From Lachnospiraceae bacterium (GTDB lineage Bacteria; Bacillota; Clostridia; Lachnospirales; Lachnospiraceae), in contig JAFSBP010000280.1 of the NCBI GenBank assembly GCA_017437205.1, positions 1 through 12,513 on the forward strand: a DNA stretch of 12,513 bases. The letters are read 5' to 3'. Within the stretch, counting starts at the first letter, position 1; each line of letters opens with the position of its first letter. Both the position numbers and the translations under genes were made by a program. Below the pieces are notes generated by a model that did not search any database, was not told the DNA's origin, and saw only the letters and a list, made by a program, of their open reading frames with translations. Positions 1 through 8,419 of the stretch are shown in pieces.

Positions 1-434
1 CAGTTATCTTCGACAAATCCGATAAAAAGGATGAGGCTTGGCAGTTCCTTGAGTGGTGGACTTCCGCGGAAACGCAGACCGAGTTCGGTACCCAGATGCA
101 GCTCCTTTACGGAGAAACCTACATGTGGAATACCGCAAACATGGAAGCTTTCGCAGAGATGCCTCTGGACGAAGGCGACAAAGAGATCATTATGGAGCAG
201 TGGGAGTGGCTGCACGAGATGGTCAAGACCCCTGCAAGCTACATGATCGAGCGCGAGCTCAGTAATGTATGGAACGCCATCGTGTTTGACGGCGAGAACG
301 CCCGAAGCGCACTGGATGACGCGGCGATCACCATGAATCAGGAGATCAAGCGTAAGATGGAAAGTATCGGCATGACTGAGTACCAGCTCCCGACCATTGA
401 GAAAATAGAAAGTTGGGTGAACGGAGATGAATAA
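1..434 (+). CDS. ABC transporter extracellular solute-binding protein, C-terminal part (5' end outside window)
   Basis: The reading frame is open from base 3 (first full codon) to the TAA at 432-434, giving 143 visible C-terminal residues; start, signal peptide and N-terminal lobe lie upstream. The segment [18 protein letters not shown] is typical of the C-terminal lobe of family 1 sugar-binding proteins, where such a helix follows a [14 protein letters not shown] stretch. A later helix ([18 protein letters not shown], then [16 protein letters not shown]) matches the usual C-terminal end of these binding proteins. It would sit outside the membrane and deliver a carbohydrate to the permeases just downstream. 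The stop codon overlaps the start of the first permease gene by 8 bases (ATGAATAA), so translation is probably coupled. The ligand cannot be read from this fragment. The family call is fairly firm; sugar specificity is inferred only from the neighbours. Confidence 0.85.
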   Translation, partial: VIFDKSDKKDEAWQFLEWWTSAETQTEFGTQMQLLYGETYMWNTANMEAFAEMPLDEGDKEIIMEQWEWLHEMVKTPASYMIERELSNVWNAIVFDGENARSALDDAAITMNQEIKRKMESIGMTEYQLPTIEKIESWVNGDE

Positions 435-1329
435 AATTAAGAGTTGGGCAAAGAGGGAAGGTTCTGCGTACCTGTTCCTGGCACCGTATCTGATCCTGTT
501 TGTCCTGTTTATCATTATTCCTGTTGTCGCTGCAATCTATCTGTCCTTCACTAACTTTGACTCGGTAAACTTTCCTAAGTTCATCGGTCTGAAGAACTAC
601 ATCGCACTGCTCACCTCAGATGCGGTTTTCATGCAGTACGTTGTTCCGAATACACTGAAGTTCTCCCTGATTGCGGGACCTTTGGGATACGCGTTATCCT
701 TCATTATGGCTTGGATGCTGGCGCAGATTCAGCACAAGCCCAGAACCCTTCTTGCACTGATTCTGTACTCCCCTTCCATGACCTCCGGTGTGGCAATGGG
801 CGTTATCTGGAAGGTTCTCTTTAACGGAGACCAGAGCGGATATCTGAACAGTTTGCTGATGCAGTGGGGACTCATTACCGAGCCGATTCAGTGGCTGCAG
901 TCTACCGAGTATCTGATGCCGGTAATGATCATTGTTACCCTCTGGTCCAGTATGGGTGTAGGATTCCTATCCATTCTGGCAGGTATCCTGAATATCAACC
1001 AGGAAGTATATGAGGCCGGATACATTGACGGTATCAAGAACCGTTTCCAGGAGATCATTCACATTACGATCCCTTCCATGAAGCCTCAGATGCTGTTCGC
1101 AGCCGTTATGGCGGTAGTAAGTACCTTCCAGGCAGGTTCCATCGGTGTTACCCTGTCGGGAAGTAACCCCACACCGCAGTACGCCGGTCAGTTGGCGCTC
1201 AACCACATCGAGGACTATGGTTTCCTTCGTTACGAGATGGGTTATGCCAGCGCAATCTCCGTAGTACTGTTGGCGTTCATTTGGATCTGCTCCAAGGTAG
1301 TGACCAAGCTGTTGGCCGAGAAAGATTAA
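427..1329 (+). CDS. Carbohydrate ABC transporter permease, MalF/UgpA type
   Basis: This 300-residue membrane protein has about six hydrophobic segments; the first spans roughly residues 14-40 ([20 protein letters not shown]), as in MalF/UgpA-like permeases of the CUT1 family. The cytoplasmic coupling loop that contacts the ATPase is visible from E196 as [20 protein letters not shown] followed by P, an EAG variant of the EAA motif with the conserved DG and the terminal IP. It should form one half of a heterodimeric sugar channel with the next gene product. The ATG at 427 is preceded by GGTGA at 416-420 and overlaps the binding-protein stop by 8 bases. No ATPase gene is adjacent, so a shared ATPase encoded elsewhere is inferred. 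The family call is secure; the substrate is unknown. Confidence 0.95.
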   Translation: MNKIKSWAKREGSAYLFLAPYLILFVLFIIIPVVAAIYLSFTNFDSVNFPKFIGLKNYIALLTSDAVFMQYVVPNTLKFSLIAGPLGYALSFIMAWMLAQIQHKPRTLLALILYSPSMTSGVAMGVIWKVLFNGDQSGYLNSLLMQWGLITEPIQWLQSTEYLMPVMIIVTLWSSMGVGFLSILAGILNINQEVYEAGYIDGIKNRFQEIIHITIPSMKPQMLFAAVMAVVSTFQAGSIGVTLSGSNPTPQYAGQLALNHIEDYGFLRYEMGYASAISVVLLAFIWICSKVVTKLLAEKD

Positions 1330-1344
1330 AGGAGGAGGAAGAAC

Positions 1345-2217
1345 ATGGCATCTATTCAGGGAAAGAAGATGAATCCTACCAGATTCCACAAAAGCCAGCT
1401 GAAGTTCTATGCGATTCTGATTCCGATGGCTGTAGTGATGGGTCTGCCGATCATCTACATTTTTTCACAGGCGTTAAAACCGCTTGATGAGTTGTTTATT
1501 TATCCTCCGAAATTCTTCGCGCAGAAGCCTTCATTGGACAACTTCAAAAAGCTGATTGAGTCCATGCTTGGTTCGGAGGTTCCAATTTACCGTTACTTTT
1601 TCAACAGTATTCTGTCTACGCTGCTGACAGTAATCTGTACGATTTTTATCACCGCGTTTGCAGGATACGCTCTGTCCAAGAAAGATTTCAAGGCAAAGGG
1701 TCTGATCTTCGAGATCAATACCGCAGCACTGATGTTCGTCGGAGCAGCCGTAAAGATTCCGAAGTACCTGGTTATCTACTACAGCGGACTGATCGACAAT
1801 TTCTGGGTACATATTATCCCCGGCTTGGCGATGCCCGTAGGTCTGTTCCTTGTTAAGCAGTTCATGGATCAGATTCCCGATGCACTTATCGAGGCGGCGA
1901 GAATCGACGGTGCGAAAGACTTCCAGATTTTCATGAAGGTCATCATGCCTCTGAGTAAGTCCTCCCTTGCAACCGTTGTCATCCTGACCTTCCAGGCTGC
2001 ATGGAATGCCATCGAGGCCAGTGAGCTTTATCTGAATGCGGATAACATGAAGACCTTCGCATATTACATGACCACCCTGACAACCACAGGTAACGACGTC
2101 GTCGGTATCGGTCAGGCGGCCGCGGCGACGCTGATCATGTTTATACCGAACCTTGTAATCTTTATCTTCATGCAGAAGAACGTAATGAGCACCATGGCTC
2201 ATTCCGGTATTAAGTAA
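1345..2217 (+). CDS. Carbohydrate ABC transporter permease, MalG/UgpE type
   Basis: This 290-residue membrane protein is the partner of the preceding permease. The first transmembrane segment lies near residues 20-45 (FYAILIPMAVVMGLPIIYIF), followed by the periplasmic-type loop with LDELFIYPPKFFAQKPSLDN, a MalG-like feature in which a FxxPS/T..N stretch leads into the permease core. The coupling motif starts at E183 (EAARIDGAKDFQIFMKVIMP), a classical EAA loop with DG and a terminal MP. The ATG at 1345 follows a strong AGGAGGAGG site, and only 15 bases separate it from the upstream stop. The shadow frames on both strands look non-coding. Function as an inner-membrane sugar permease subunit is well supported; the transported sugar is not. 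Confidence 0.95.
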   Translation: MASIQGKKMNPTRFHKSQLKFYAILIPMAVVMGLPIIYIFSQALKPLDELFIYPPKFFAQKPSLDNFKKLIESMLGSEVPIYRYFFNSILSTLLTVICTIFITAFAGYALSKKDFKAKGLIFEINTAALMFVGAAVKIPKYLVIYYSGLIDNFWVHIIPGLAMPVGLFLVKQFMDQIPDALIEAARIDGAKDFQIFMKVIMPLSKSSLATVVILTFQAAWNAIEASELYLNADNMKTFAYYMTTLTTTGNDVVGIGQAAAATLIMFIPNLVIFIFMQKNVMSTMAHSGIK

Positions 2218-2233
2218 GGAGGAGGCGAGGGAT

Positions 2234-4264
2234 ATGAAGGGTATCAATAAGAAATTGGCAGTGGTTTTATGTTTGCTGCTGGTTGCCGTTATCTTTGGCG
2301 GCGATACGATTCGTGCTAACGCAGAGGCTCCTTATTACACATGGACACAGGGACCGGACGGCTACGTAGTACATACACAGACTGCTTATGAGCCGGGAAC
2401 CACGATCCGTGCGGATCTGAACGCTCCTCAGGATTTCTTCGTTTATCAGAACAAGATCTATGTTGCCGATACAGGAAACGGACGGATCGTTGTTTTGGAA
2501 AACAATGAGGTCACCCGGGTAATCACCAGTGACGAGATGAAAAGCCCTACCGGAATTGCGGTAAACGATGACTACATCTATGTTGCAGATTACGACAATG
2601 CATGTGTCCTGCTGTTCAATCACGACGGAACACTGTTTAGACGTATTGATAAGCCCACAGAGAAAACCTTGGGCGAAAAAACAAAATTTGCGCCGATAAA
2701 GGTCGGTGTGGACATGCGTGGAAATATCTACGTGGTATCTGAGGGTTCCTACTCCGGTCTGATGCAGATCAGTGAGGAAGGAAACTTCCTGGGATATTTC
2801 GGTGCTAACCGCACCAATACATCATTCATGATGATCCTGCAGAAGATGTTCTTTACTCAGGAGCAGATTGATAAGCTCTTTAAGAACACTCCCAGTAGCC
2901 CTGCAAATATTGCGGTTGACAGCATGGGTCTGATCTACACGGTAACACAGGGTGCGAATGCAGCCAGTCAGGGACAGACGATCAGAAAACTATCCATCTC
3001 CGGAACTGATCTGTTTAGCACCGGAGTCAACAGTACCACCTTTGTGGATGTTGCGGTTGACAAGGACATGAATGTTTATGCGATCGACGCAGACGGAACC
3101 TTCTACGAGTACGATAACTACGGTAACCTGGTATTCGCATTCGGAGGAAAGGACACCGAGACACAGAGAGTAGGTCTTTTGACCACCCCTGCTGCGATTG
3201 ATGTGCTGGATAACGGAGACTTGATTGCTTTGGATAAAAACAAAGGCATCATTCAGGTTTACGAGATCACCGATTTTGCTGCGGCAGTACATCAGGGTAA
3301 CTCCCTTTACTTAGACGGACGATATGAGGAGTCTGAGAAGACTTGGGAGTATATCAACAAGATGAACACCGCATTCCTGTTCTCCTATGAGGCACTTGGA
3401 AAGGCTGCCTTTAAGCGTCAGGATTATCAGGAGGCGATGGATTACTACAAGATGGCGGAGAATGTTACCGGATACTCACAGGCGTTCTGGTACTCCAGAA
3501 ATGACTGGATAGAGAATAATCTGGGAACCGTGATCGTTGTTCTTGCGGTAATCTGGTTGGTTTCTGCGATCGTGAAGAAGCTGGACAAGAAGAAAGTAAT
3601 CTCCACGAACGTAAAGAAGGTGAAGGAATCCATTACTTCGATTAAGATCGTCGATGAGTTCATGATCATGAAGATGATCTTAAAGAAGCCGTTCGACGCA
3701 TATTATGAGATCAGATATCAGAACAGAGTGGGTTGGCTCAGCGCGACGTTGCTCTATATCTGGCTGGGAGTACTTCAGATCACGAATCTGTATGTGACCA
3801 GCTACATCTTCAACCAGACCAATGTTGCATATGTCAACGTAGTGACACTGGTAGGATCTGTTCTCCTTCCTTTGCTGCTCTTTGTTGTCTGCAACTATCT
3901 GGTCAGCACTATCACCGAAGGTGAAGGTAAGTTCAAGCAGGTATACTGTGGAACGATCTATGCGATCTCCCCTTATCTGCTGTTTATGCTTCCCCTTCAG
4001 ATTTTGACCAACGTACTGACTCAGAATGAGGCATTTGTTTACTCCTTCGGTGTTCTGGTACTGGTTGCATGGTCTGCAATTTTACTGTACCTGATGATTC
4101 AGGAGATTCACTTCTTCTCCTTCAAGGGTACGATTAAGAATATTCTGGTGACGGCAGTGACCATGTTCCTGCTGGTGCTGGCAGTATTTATGTTGTATCT
4201 GCTGTTTACTCAGCTGAAAGACTTTGTCCTTGATATCATTCAGGAGGTGATCATCCGTGTATAA
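2234..4264 (+). CDS. NHL-type beta-propeller / TPR-like / Yip1-domain membrane protein
   Basis: A 676-residue multidomain protein. Residues 1-30 look like a signal peptide (hydrophobic core at 8-22, likely cleavage after ANA). Residues about 65-345 contain repeats of the NHL propeller kind: IYVADTGNGRIVVLE, YIYVADYDNACVLLFNHDG, NIYVVSEG, NVYAIDADGTFYEYD and LIALDKNKGIIQVYE. Residues about 350-410 form TPR-like helices (NSLYLDGRYEESEKTWEYI, then ALGKAAFKRQDYQEAMDYY). A transmembrane segment near 428-447 leads to a basic linker, then from about W501 a Yip1-type domain with about five further hydrophobic segments and the diagnostic stretch GKFKQVYCGTIYAISPYLLF. Predicted topology puts the propeller outside and the Yip1 part in the membrane. 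It has AGGAGGAGG at 2217-2225 and overlaps the next gene by 8 bases. It may sense or scaffold the transporter; no enzymatic motif is apparent. The domain calls are good, the role is unknown. Confidence 0.88.
   Translation: MKGINKKLAVVLCLLLVAVIFGGDTIRANAEAPYYTWTQGPDGYVVHTQTAYEPGTTIRADLNAPQDFFVYQNKIYVADTGNGRIVVLENNEVTRVITSDEMKSPTGIAVNDDYIYVADYDNACVLLFNHDGTLFRRIDKPTEKTLGEKTKFAPIKVGVDMRGNIYVVSEGSYSGLMQISEEGNFLGYFGANRTNTSFMMILQKMFFTQEQIDKLFKNTPSSPANIAVDSMGLIYTVTQGANAASQGQTIRKLSISGTDLFSTGVNSTTFVDVAVDKDMNVYAIDADGTFYEYDNYGNLVFAFGGKDTETQRVGLLTTPAAIDVLDNGDLIALDKNKGIIQVYEITDFAAAVHQGNSLYLDGRYEESEKTWEYINKMNTAFLFSYEALGKAAFKRQDYQEAMDYYKMAENVTGYSQAFWYSRNDWIENNLGTVIVVLAVIWLVSAIVKKLDKKKVISTNVKKVKESITSIKIVDEFMIMKMILKKPFDAYYEIRYQNRVGWLSATLLYIWLGVLQITNLYVTSYIFNQTNVAYVNVVTLVGSVLLPLLLFVVCNYLVSTITEGEGKFKQVYCGTIYAISPYLLFMLPLQILTNVLTQNEAFVYSFGVLVLVAWSAILLYLMIQEIHFFSFKGTIKNILVTAVTMFLLVLAVFMLYLLFTQLKDFVLDIIQEVIIRV
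4242..4250 (+). promoter_or_regulatory. Shine-Dalgarno site fixing a GTG start
   Basis: The full anti-16S-complementary string AGGAGGTGA ends 6 bases before GTG at 4257. It lies inside the 3' end of the Yip1-domain gene and supports the GTG start rather than the later TTG at 4266. Confidence 0.8.
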
Positions 4265-6548
4265 GTTGAACAAGATTTCTTTCAAAAAGACCGTTGCGAT
4301 TGTACTTGTTCTGGTTATGGTATGCGCGGCTTCCTCAGGACTGATTGCAATGGCAACAGAAGACGCTCCCAATGCTTGGCTTGCTGAGCTGACGGAGGGT
4401 GAAAATAAAGTAATTACCATGGAAAACTCCAGCACTCAGAAAGATGAGGAGTGGAGCGGAGATACCCCGTTTTCCGATAAACTCGCTGAGGGTATGGAGA
4501 AGGCAGCGGAAAACGAGAAGTTCACCCTGTATTATAATCCGAAGACCCTGGCAATCCAGGTAGTGGAGAAGGCGACCGGCTACGTGCATTCCTCCGTCGC
4601 AGAGGACGGAGAGAAGATCGAAGGCCTGAATAAGACCTGGACCGGAATGATGCAGTCCGGTGTTACTCTGGAACTTCGTGATTCAAAGGGTAAGGTTTCC
4701 ACCTGGCCGCTGACTACCAAAGAGGCGACAGTAGAGTCTACCATCCTTGGTTCAGGCTTTACCGCAACCGTTACCTGGCCTGAGGGCGTAGGCGTTGCGG
4801 TGGATGTAAAGCTGACTGACAAGGGAATTGATGTGAGTGTACCGTATGACGGAATTTGGGAGAAAGAAGGATGTAAGTATACGCTGCAGAGCATTTACCT
4901 GTTCCCCTTCATGGACGCAAACCGCGGACATTCCCAGAACGGATATATGTTCGTTCCCGATGGCTGTGGCGCTCTGATCAGAACCGGTGTGCAGAATCTT
5001 TCCACCGAGCCTTACCGCAAGCAGGTATACGGAAGTGATATCGGCCTCGGAAAGTTCAACGGAAAGGTTGAGCAGGGAATGTTGCTTCCCTCTGAGAATG
5101 TTTACATTCCTGTCTATGGAATGATCCAGAACATTGATAAGAACGGTCTTGCCGCAATTATCACCGAGGGCGATGAATACGCGCAGATTGAGGCGTATGC
5201 AAGCGGTATTACCACAGATTTTAACTTTATTACCGCCAAGTTTTTGGTACGTGAGGTTTATCAGATGAAGATGAGCCAGAGCGGAACCAGTGTTTCAAAG
5301 ACGCAGGAGGAGAGAAATAAGTTTGATATCGGTCTTTCCTACACCTTCCTGTCCGGCGATGATGCAAACTACGTCGGTATCGCAAATGCGTACAGAGATT
5401 ATCTGGTGGAGCAGGGTGCTCTGGCGATCTCTGAGAGCAAGGGAACAGATATTCCGCTTAAGCTGGAATTTATCGTTTCCGAGCAGAAGGATGGACTGGT
5501 GGGAACGTCCACCGTATCCATGACGACAGTAGAAGAACTGGATGAGATCCTGAAGGATCTGATGGACGAGGGTATCACCAATATCGAAGTGGTTCTGCGT
5601 GGTACAAGCAAGGAGGGTGCTACCGGTGTAGCTCCCACAGTATTCAACTTTAACAATAAGACCGGAACAAAGAAAGAGTGGACCGCTTTGATCGATAAGT
5701 ATCAGGCGCAGGGCGTAAACGTTTCTTTCTACTGTGACTTTACCAGAGGATACAATGGTGCGAAGGGATACTCCAATAAGGATAAGGCACAGAGCATCAG
5801 TAAAATTCTGCTGACGACTTACGATAACGGTCTGTTTACCTACCTCTCACCGAAATATACGGTAGATGCACTGGGAGAGTTTGCGGATTCGGCAGCGGGT
5901 ATCGGTGTAAATTCCCTGGCAGTTGACTGCCTTGGAAAATATCTGTATTCCAACTGGAACACCAAAGGTCTCTACACCAGAGGAGAGGCGAAGGAACTAT
6001 TTGAGGGTATAGAATTGAAGGATGCAAACCTTAGTCTGTACACTCCCAACGCATACCTGTACGGGCTGGCTGATGCAATCTACGACATGCCTACCTCTTC
6101 CAGCGGTTACTACATCTTTACCGATACGGTTCCTTTCCTGCAGATTCTGCTGAAAGGCTATATCGAGATGTATGGCAGCGGATTCAACTTCCACGCAAAT
6201 GCTGAGTCAGATCTTTTGAAGTGTCTCGAGTACGGACTCTATCCTTCCTTCTATCTGACGAAGGAGGAAACGATTGATCTGCTGGATACGAAATCTTCAT
6301 GGCTGTATACTTCCGAGTATGCGCTGTGGAAGGATTCCATTGTATCTGAGTATGCGAAGATGAATGATGCCCTTTCCAAGGTAGAGGGTGCGACCATCAC
6401 CGACCATGAGGTTCTTGCAACCGACGTGGTGCGCGTGGAGTACTCCAACGGAATCAGCCTTGTGATCAATCACAGTGACGCGGCATATTCCAACGGCAAG
6501 ATCAGCGTAGAGGCAAATAGTTATTTGCTGGCAGAAAGCGGGGATTGA
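4257..6548 (+). CDS. Secreted DUF5696-like protein, glycoside-hydrolase-like architecture
   Basis: A 763-residue protein starting at GTG with a perfect ribosome binding site. Residues 1-33 form a signal peptide (KK, then a VAIVLVLVMVCAAS core, cleavage probably after AMA); no good lipobox and no anchor motif are seen. Residues about 75-330 are beta-rich, with LYYNPKTLAIQVVEKATGY and a conserved-looking FVPDGCGALI at 232-241, resembling the sandwich domain before the barrel in GH101/GH129-type enzymes. From about residue 400 (LKLEFIVSEQKDG) the alternation of strands and helices suggests a TIM barrel, with acidic strand ends at D494 (VSFYCDFTRG) and D557 (NSLAVDCLGKYLYSN). A final beta domain (VVRVEYSNGISLVINHSD) ends in NSYLLAESGD. 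I recall this family as DUF5696, found next to Yip1-type proteins and CUT1 permeases. Glycosidase activity is inference; it could equally be a non-catalytic glycan binder. Confidence 0.8.
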   Translation: MYKLNKISFKKTVAIVLVLVMVCAASSGLIAMATEDAPNAWLAELTEGENKVITMENSSTQKDEEWSGDTPFSDKLAEGMEKAAENEKFTLYYNPKTLAIQVVEKATGYVHSSVAEDGEKIEGLNKTWTGMMQSGVTLELRDSKGKVSTWPLTTKEATVESTILGSGFTATVTWPEGVGVAVDVKLTDKGIDVSVPYDGIWEKEGCKYTLQSIYLFPFMDANRGHSQNGYMFVPDGCGALIRTGVQNLSTEPYRKQVYGSDIGLGKFNGKVEQGMLLPSENVYIPVYGMIQNIDKNGLAAIITEGDEYAQIEAYASGITTDFNFITAKFLVREVYQMKMSQSGTSVSKTQEERNKFDIGLSYTFLSGDDANYVGIANAYRDYLVEQGALAISESKGTDIPLKLEFIVSEQKDGLVGTSTVSMTTVEELDEILKDLMDEGITNIEVVLRGTSKEGATGVAPTVFNFNNKTGTKKEWTALIDKYQAQGVNVSFYCDFTRGYNGAKGYSNKDKAQSISKILLTTYDNGLFTYLSPKYTVDALGEFADSAAGIGVNSLAVDCLGKYLYSNWNTKGLYTRGEAKELFEGIELKDANLSLYTPNAYLYGLADAIYDMPTSSSGYYIFTDTVPFLQILLKGYIEMYGSGFNFHANAESDLLKCLEYGLYPSFYLTKEETIDLLDTKSSWLYTSEYALWKDSIVSEYAKMNDALSKVEGATITDHEVLATDVVRVEYSNGISLVINHSDAAYSNGKISVEANSYLLAESGD

Positions 6549-6549
6549 G

Positions 6550-7524
6550 ATGGATAAAAAGAAATTAACGAAATCTGCGAGAGACAGCATCAGAGGATGG
6601 ATGTTCGTTTCCGTATGGGTAATCGGTTTTCTCATTTTTACCATTTATCCGATCTTCCGAACCATAAAAATGAGTTTTGACTCAGTTATCATTTCCGCAA
6701 ATGGTTTGATTACCGAGTTTGTAGGATTTCTTAACTATCAGAATGCATTTCTTTCTGATGTAACTTTTACTAAGGCATTGATCCAGTACATCGGACAGAT
6801 CGTACTGGAGGTGCCGATCGCCGTGGTATTCTCTCTGCTGATCGCAATGGTGCTCAGCAAGGATATCAAGGGCAAAGGTCTGATGAGAACGGTATTTTTC
6901 CTTCCGGTTATCATTATCAGTGGTCCGGTTATGGAGAAATTCACAGACATGGGCCTGATGGCAATTCAGGGAACCCAGGACAGCAGTCTGATTGATAGTA
7001 TCATCATGATGCTTCCCGAAACCCTGGGTACGTTGCTCTCCACACTGATCGATTCTTTCGTCATGATCCTGTGGTTCTGCGGTGTACAGATTCTGCTACT
7101 GCTCTCTGCACTGCAGAAGATGGATAAGCCCATGTACGAGGCGGCACACATTGACGGTGCTTCCGCATGGGAGAGCTTCTGGCTGATCACTCTGCCAAAC
7201 CTTCGAACCATGATCGTTATCTGTATTGTTTACACGATCGTAACGATCTCCACCTTCGACACCAACCCGGTAATTTCGATGATTCAGGAAAATATGTTCT
7301 CCATCACCTCCGGTATGGGTTATGCTTCCGCGCAGGCCTGGGTATACTTCTTTACCCTGCTTTTGGTCATCGGCTTCTTCATGTTGATCTATGGACCGAA
7401 GAAGGCTAACTTGTACGGAAACAGCAAGGCGGTAAAACAGCAGATGAAGGAATACGAAAAGGTGATCCGCGATCAGAAGCGCGAGCAGAGAAAATTAAAG
7501 CGCACGGCAGGAAAGGAGGAGTGA
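6550..7524 (+). CDS. Carbohydrate ABC transporter permease, MalF/UgpA type (second pair)
   Basis: A 324-residue permease. TM1 lies at about 17-38 (GWMFVSVWVIGFLIFTIYPI), in the style of MalF/UgpA proteins, and the coupling loop begins at E197 (EAAHIDGASAWESFWLITLP). It differs clearly from the first MalF-type protein of the locus: it has a longer middle loop (TDMGLMAIQGTQDSSLIDS) and a highly charged C-terminal tail of about 40 residues after the last membrane segment (KEYEKVIRDQKREQRKLKR), so it is not a simple recent tandem copy. The ATG at 6550 comes one base after the TGA of the preceding gene (TGAGATG), implying translational coupling. No cognate binding-protein gene sits beside this pair within the window. 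The family call is secure; the substrate is unknown. Confidence 0.95.
   Translation: MDKKKLTKSARDSIRGWMFVSVWVIGFLIFTIYPIFRTIKMSFDSVIISANGLITEFVGFLNYQNAFLSDVTFTKALIQYIGQIVLEVPIAVVFSLLIAMVLSKDIKGKGLMRTVFFLPVIIISGPVMEKFTDMGLMAIQGTQDSSLIDSIIMMLPETLGTLLSTLIDSFVMILWFCGVQILLLLSALQKMDKPMYEAAHIDGASAWESFWLITLPNLRTMIVICIVYTIVTISTFDTNPVISMIQENMFSITSGMGYASAQAWVYFFTLLLVIGFFMLIYGPKKANLYGNSKAVKQQMKEYEKVIRDQKREQRKLKRTAGKEE
7513..7520 (+). promoter_or_regulatory. Shine-Dalgarno site deciding the start of the last permease
   Basis: AAGGAGGA ends directly against GTG 7521 but stands 6 bases before ATG 7527. The spacing favours the ATG, shortening the protein by two residues. Confidence 0.75.
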
Positions 7525-7526
7525 TC

Positions 7527-8411
7527 ATGCAAAAGAAAGCACAACGAATAGGCTATAATGTAATGATCTACGGTTTCGTGATCGTAATGGGCTTCGTGTT
7601 TGTATTTCCACTGCTGAAAATGATCAGTATGGGATTCATGACCTCCGATGATCTGGTTAACCCACTGGTAAACTGGATTCCCTACAGCTTCTCTACGGAA
7701 AACTATGAACGTGCGGTTCGTGTAATGGGTTACTGGAAGACCTTGGGTACGACTATTTTTGTCAGTGTAACCCCGGCTCTTTTGCAGACCTTTACCTGTA
7801 GCTTGGTGGGATACGGTTTTGCGAGATATAAGTTTAAAGGACAGAATATTTTGTTCGCGCTTGTACTGGCAACCTTCATTATCCCCAGCCAGATCACCAT
7901 GATCCCTCAGTACCTGATGTACAAGGATCTGAATCTGTTGGGAAGCGTAAACGCTTACCTGTTGCCCGCAATCTTCGGACAGGGCTTTAAGAGCTCAATC
8001 TTCATTCTGATCTTCTACAACTTCTACAAGCAGATGCCCGTATCTCTGATCGAGGCGGCTGAGGTAGACGGTGGTACGCAGATGAACGTGTTCTTCAACA
8101 TTGCGATTCCGATCGCAAAGCCCGGTTTCCTGATTAGCTTCCTGTTGTCTACCGTATGGTATTGGAATGAGACTTACCTTGGATCATTGTATTTCCAGGG
8201 AAAAATCAAGACCCTGCCGATTCAGCTGCAGGCGTTTGTTGAGTCCTTTAACAAACTGGTTGCATCTGAGGGCGCAAGCGGTGTGACCGCAAACGAGGCG
8301 GCACAGATGGCAGGTACTTTCCTCGTTATTGTTCCTCTGCTGATTCTTTATGCATTCACGCAGAAGTGGTTCGTAGAGGGTATCGATAAATCCGGTATCA
8401 CCGGCGAGTAA
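7527..8411 (+). CDS. Carbohydrate ABC transporter permease, MalG/UgpE type (second pair)
   Basis: A 294-residue permease counted from ATG 7527; an in-frame GTG at 7521 would add two residues but abuts the ribosome binding site. TM1 is near residues 8-34 (MIYGFVIVMGFVFVFPLLKM), followed by the MalG-like loop with TSDDLVNPLVNWIPYSFSTE, then SLVGYGFARYKFKGQN between membrane segments and the helix IIPSQITMIPQYLMYKDLNL typical of MalG/UgpE proteins. The coupling loop starts at E176 (EAAEVDGGTQMNVFFNIAIP). It partners the preceding permease; its start lies 2 bases beyond that gene's TGA (TGATCATG). It is the last gene before a strong stem-loop, which probably ends or limits the upstream transcript. 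Confidence 0.95.
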   Translation: MQKKAQRIGYNVMIYGFVIVMGFVFVFPLLKMISMGFMTSDDLVNPLVNWIPYSFSTENYERAVRVMGYWKTLGTTIFVSVTPALLQTFTCSLVGYGFARYKFKGQNILFALVLATFIIPSQITMIPQYLMYKDLNLLGSVNAYLLPAIFGQGFKSSIFILIFYNFYKQMPVSLIEAAEVDGGTQMNVFFNIAIPIAKPGFLISFLLSTVWYWNETYLGSLYFQGKIKTLPIQLQAFVESFNKLVASEGASGVTANEAAQMAGTFLVIVPLLILYAFTQKWFVEGIDKSGITGE

Positions 8412-8419
8412 AAGGGTAC

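Noticed and set aside
1531..2247. Long open frame of 238 codons on the minus strand inside the MalG-type permease gene
   Set aside because: It is fully antisense to a clear permease and has no family resemblance, so it is read as a by-product of codon bias.
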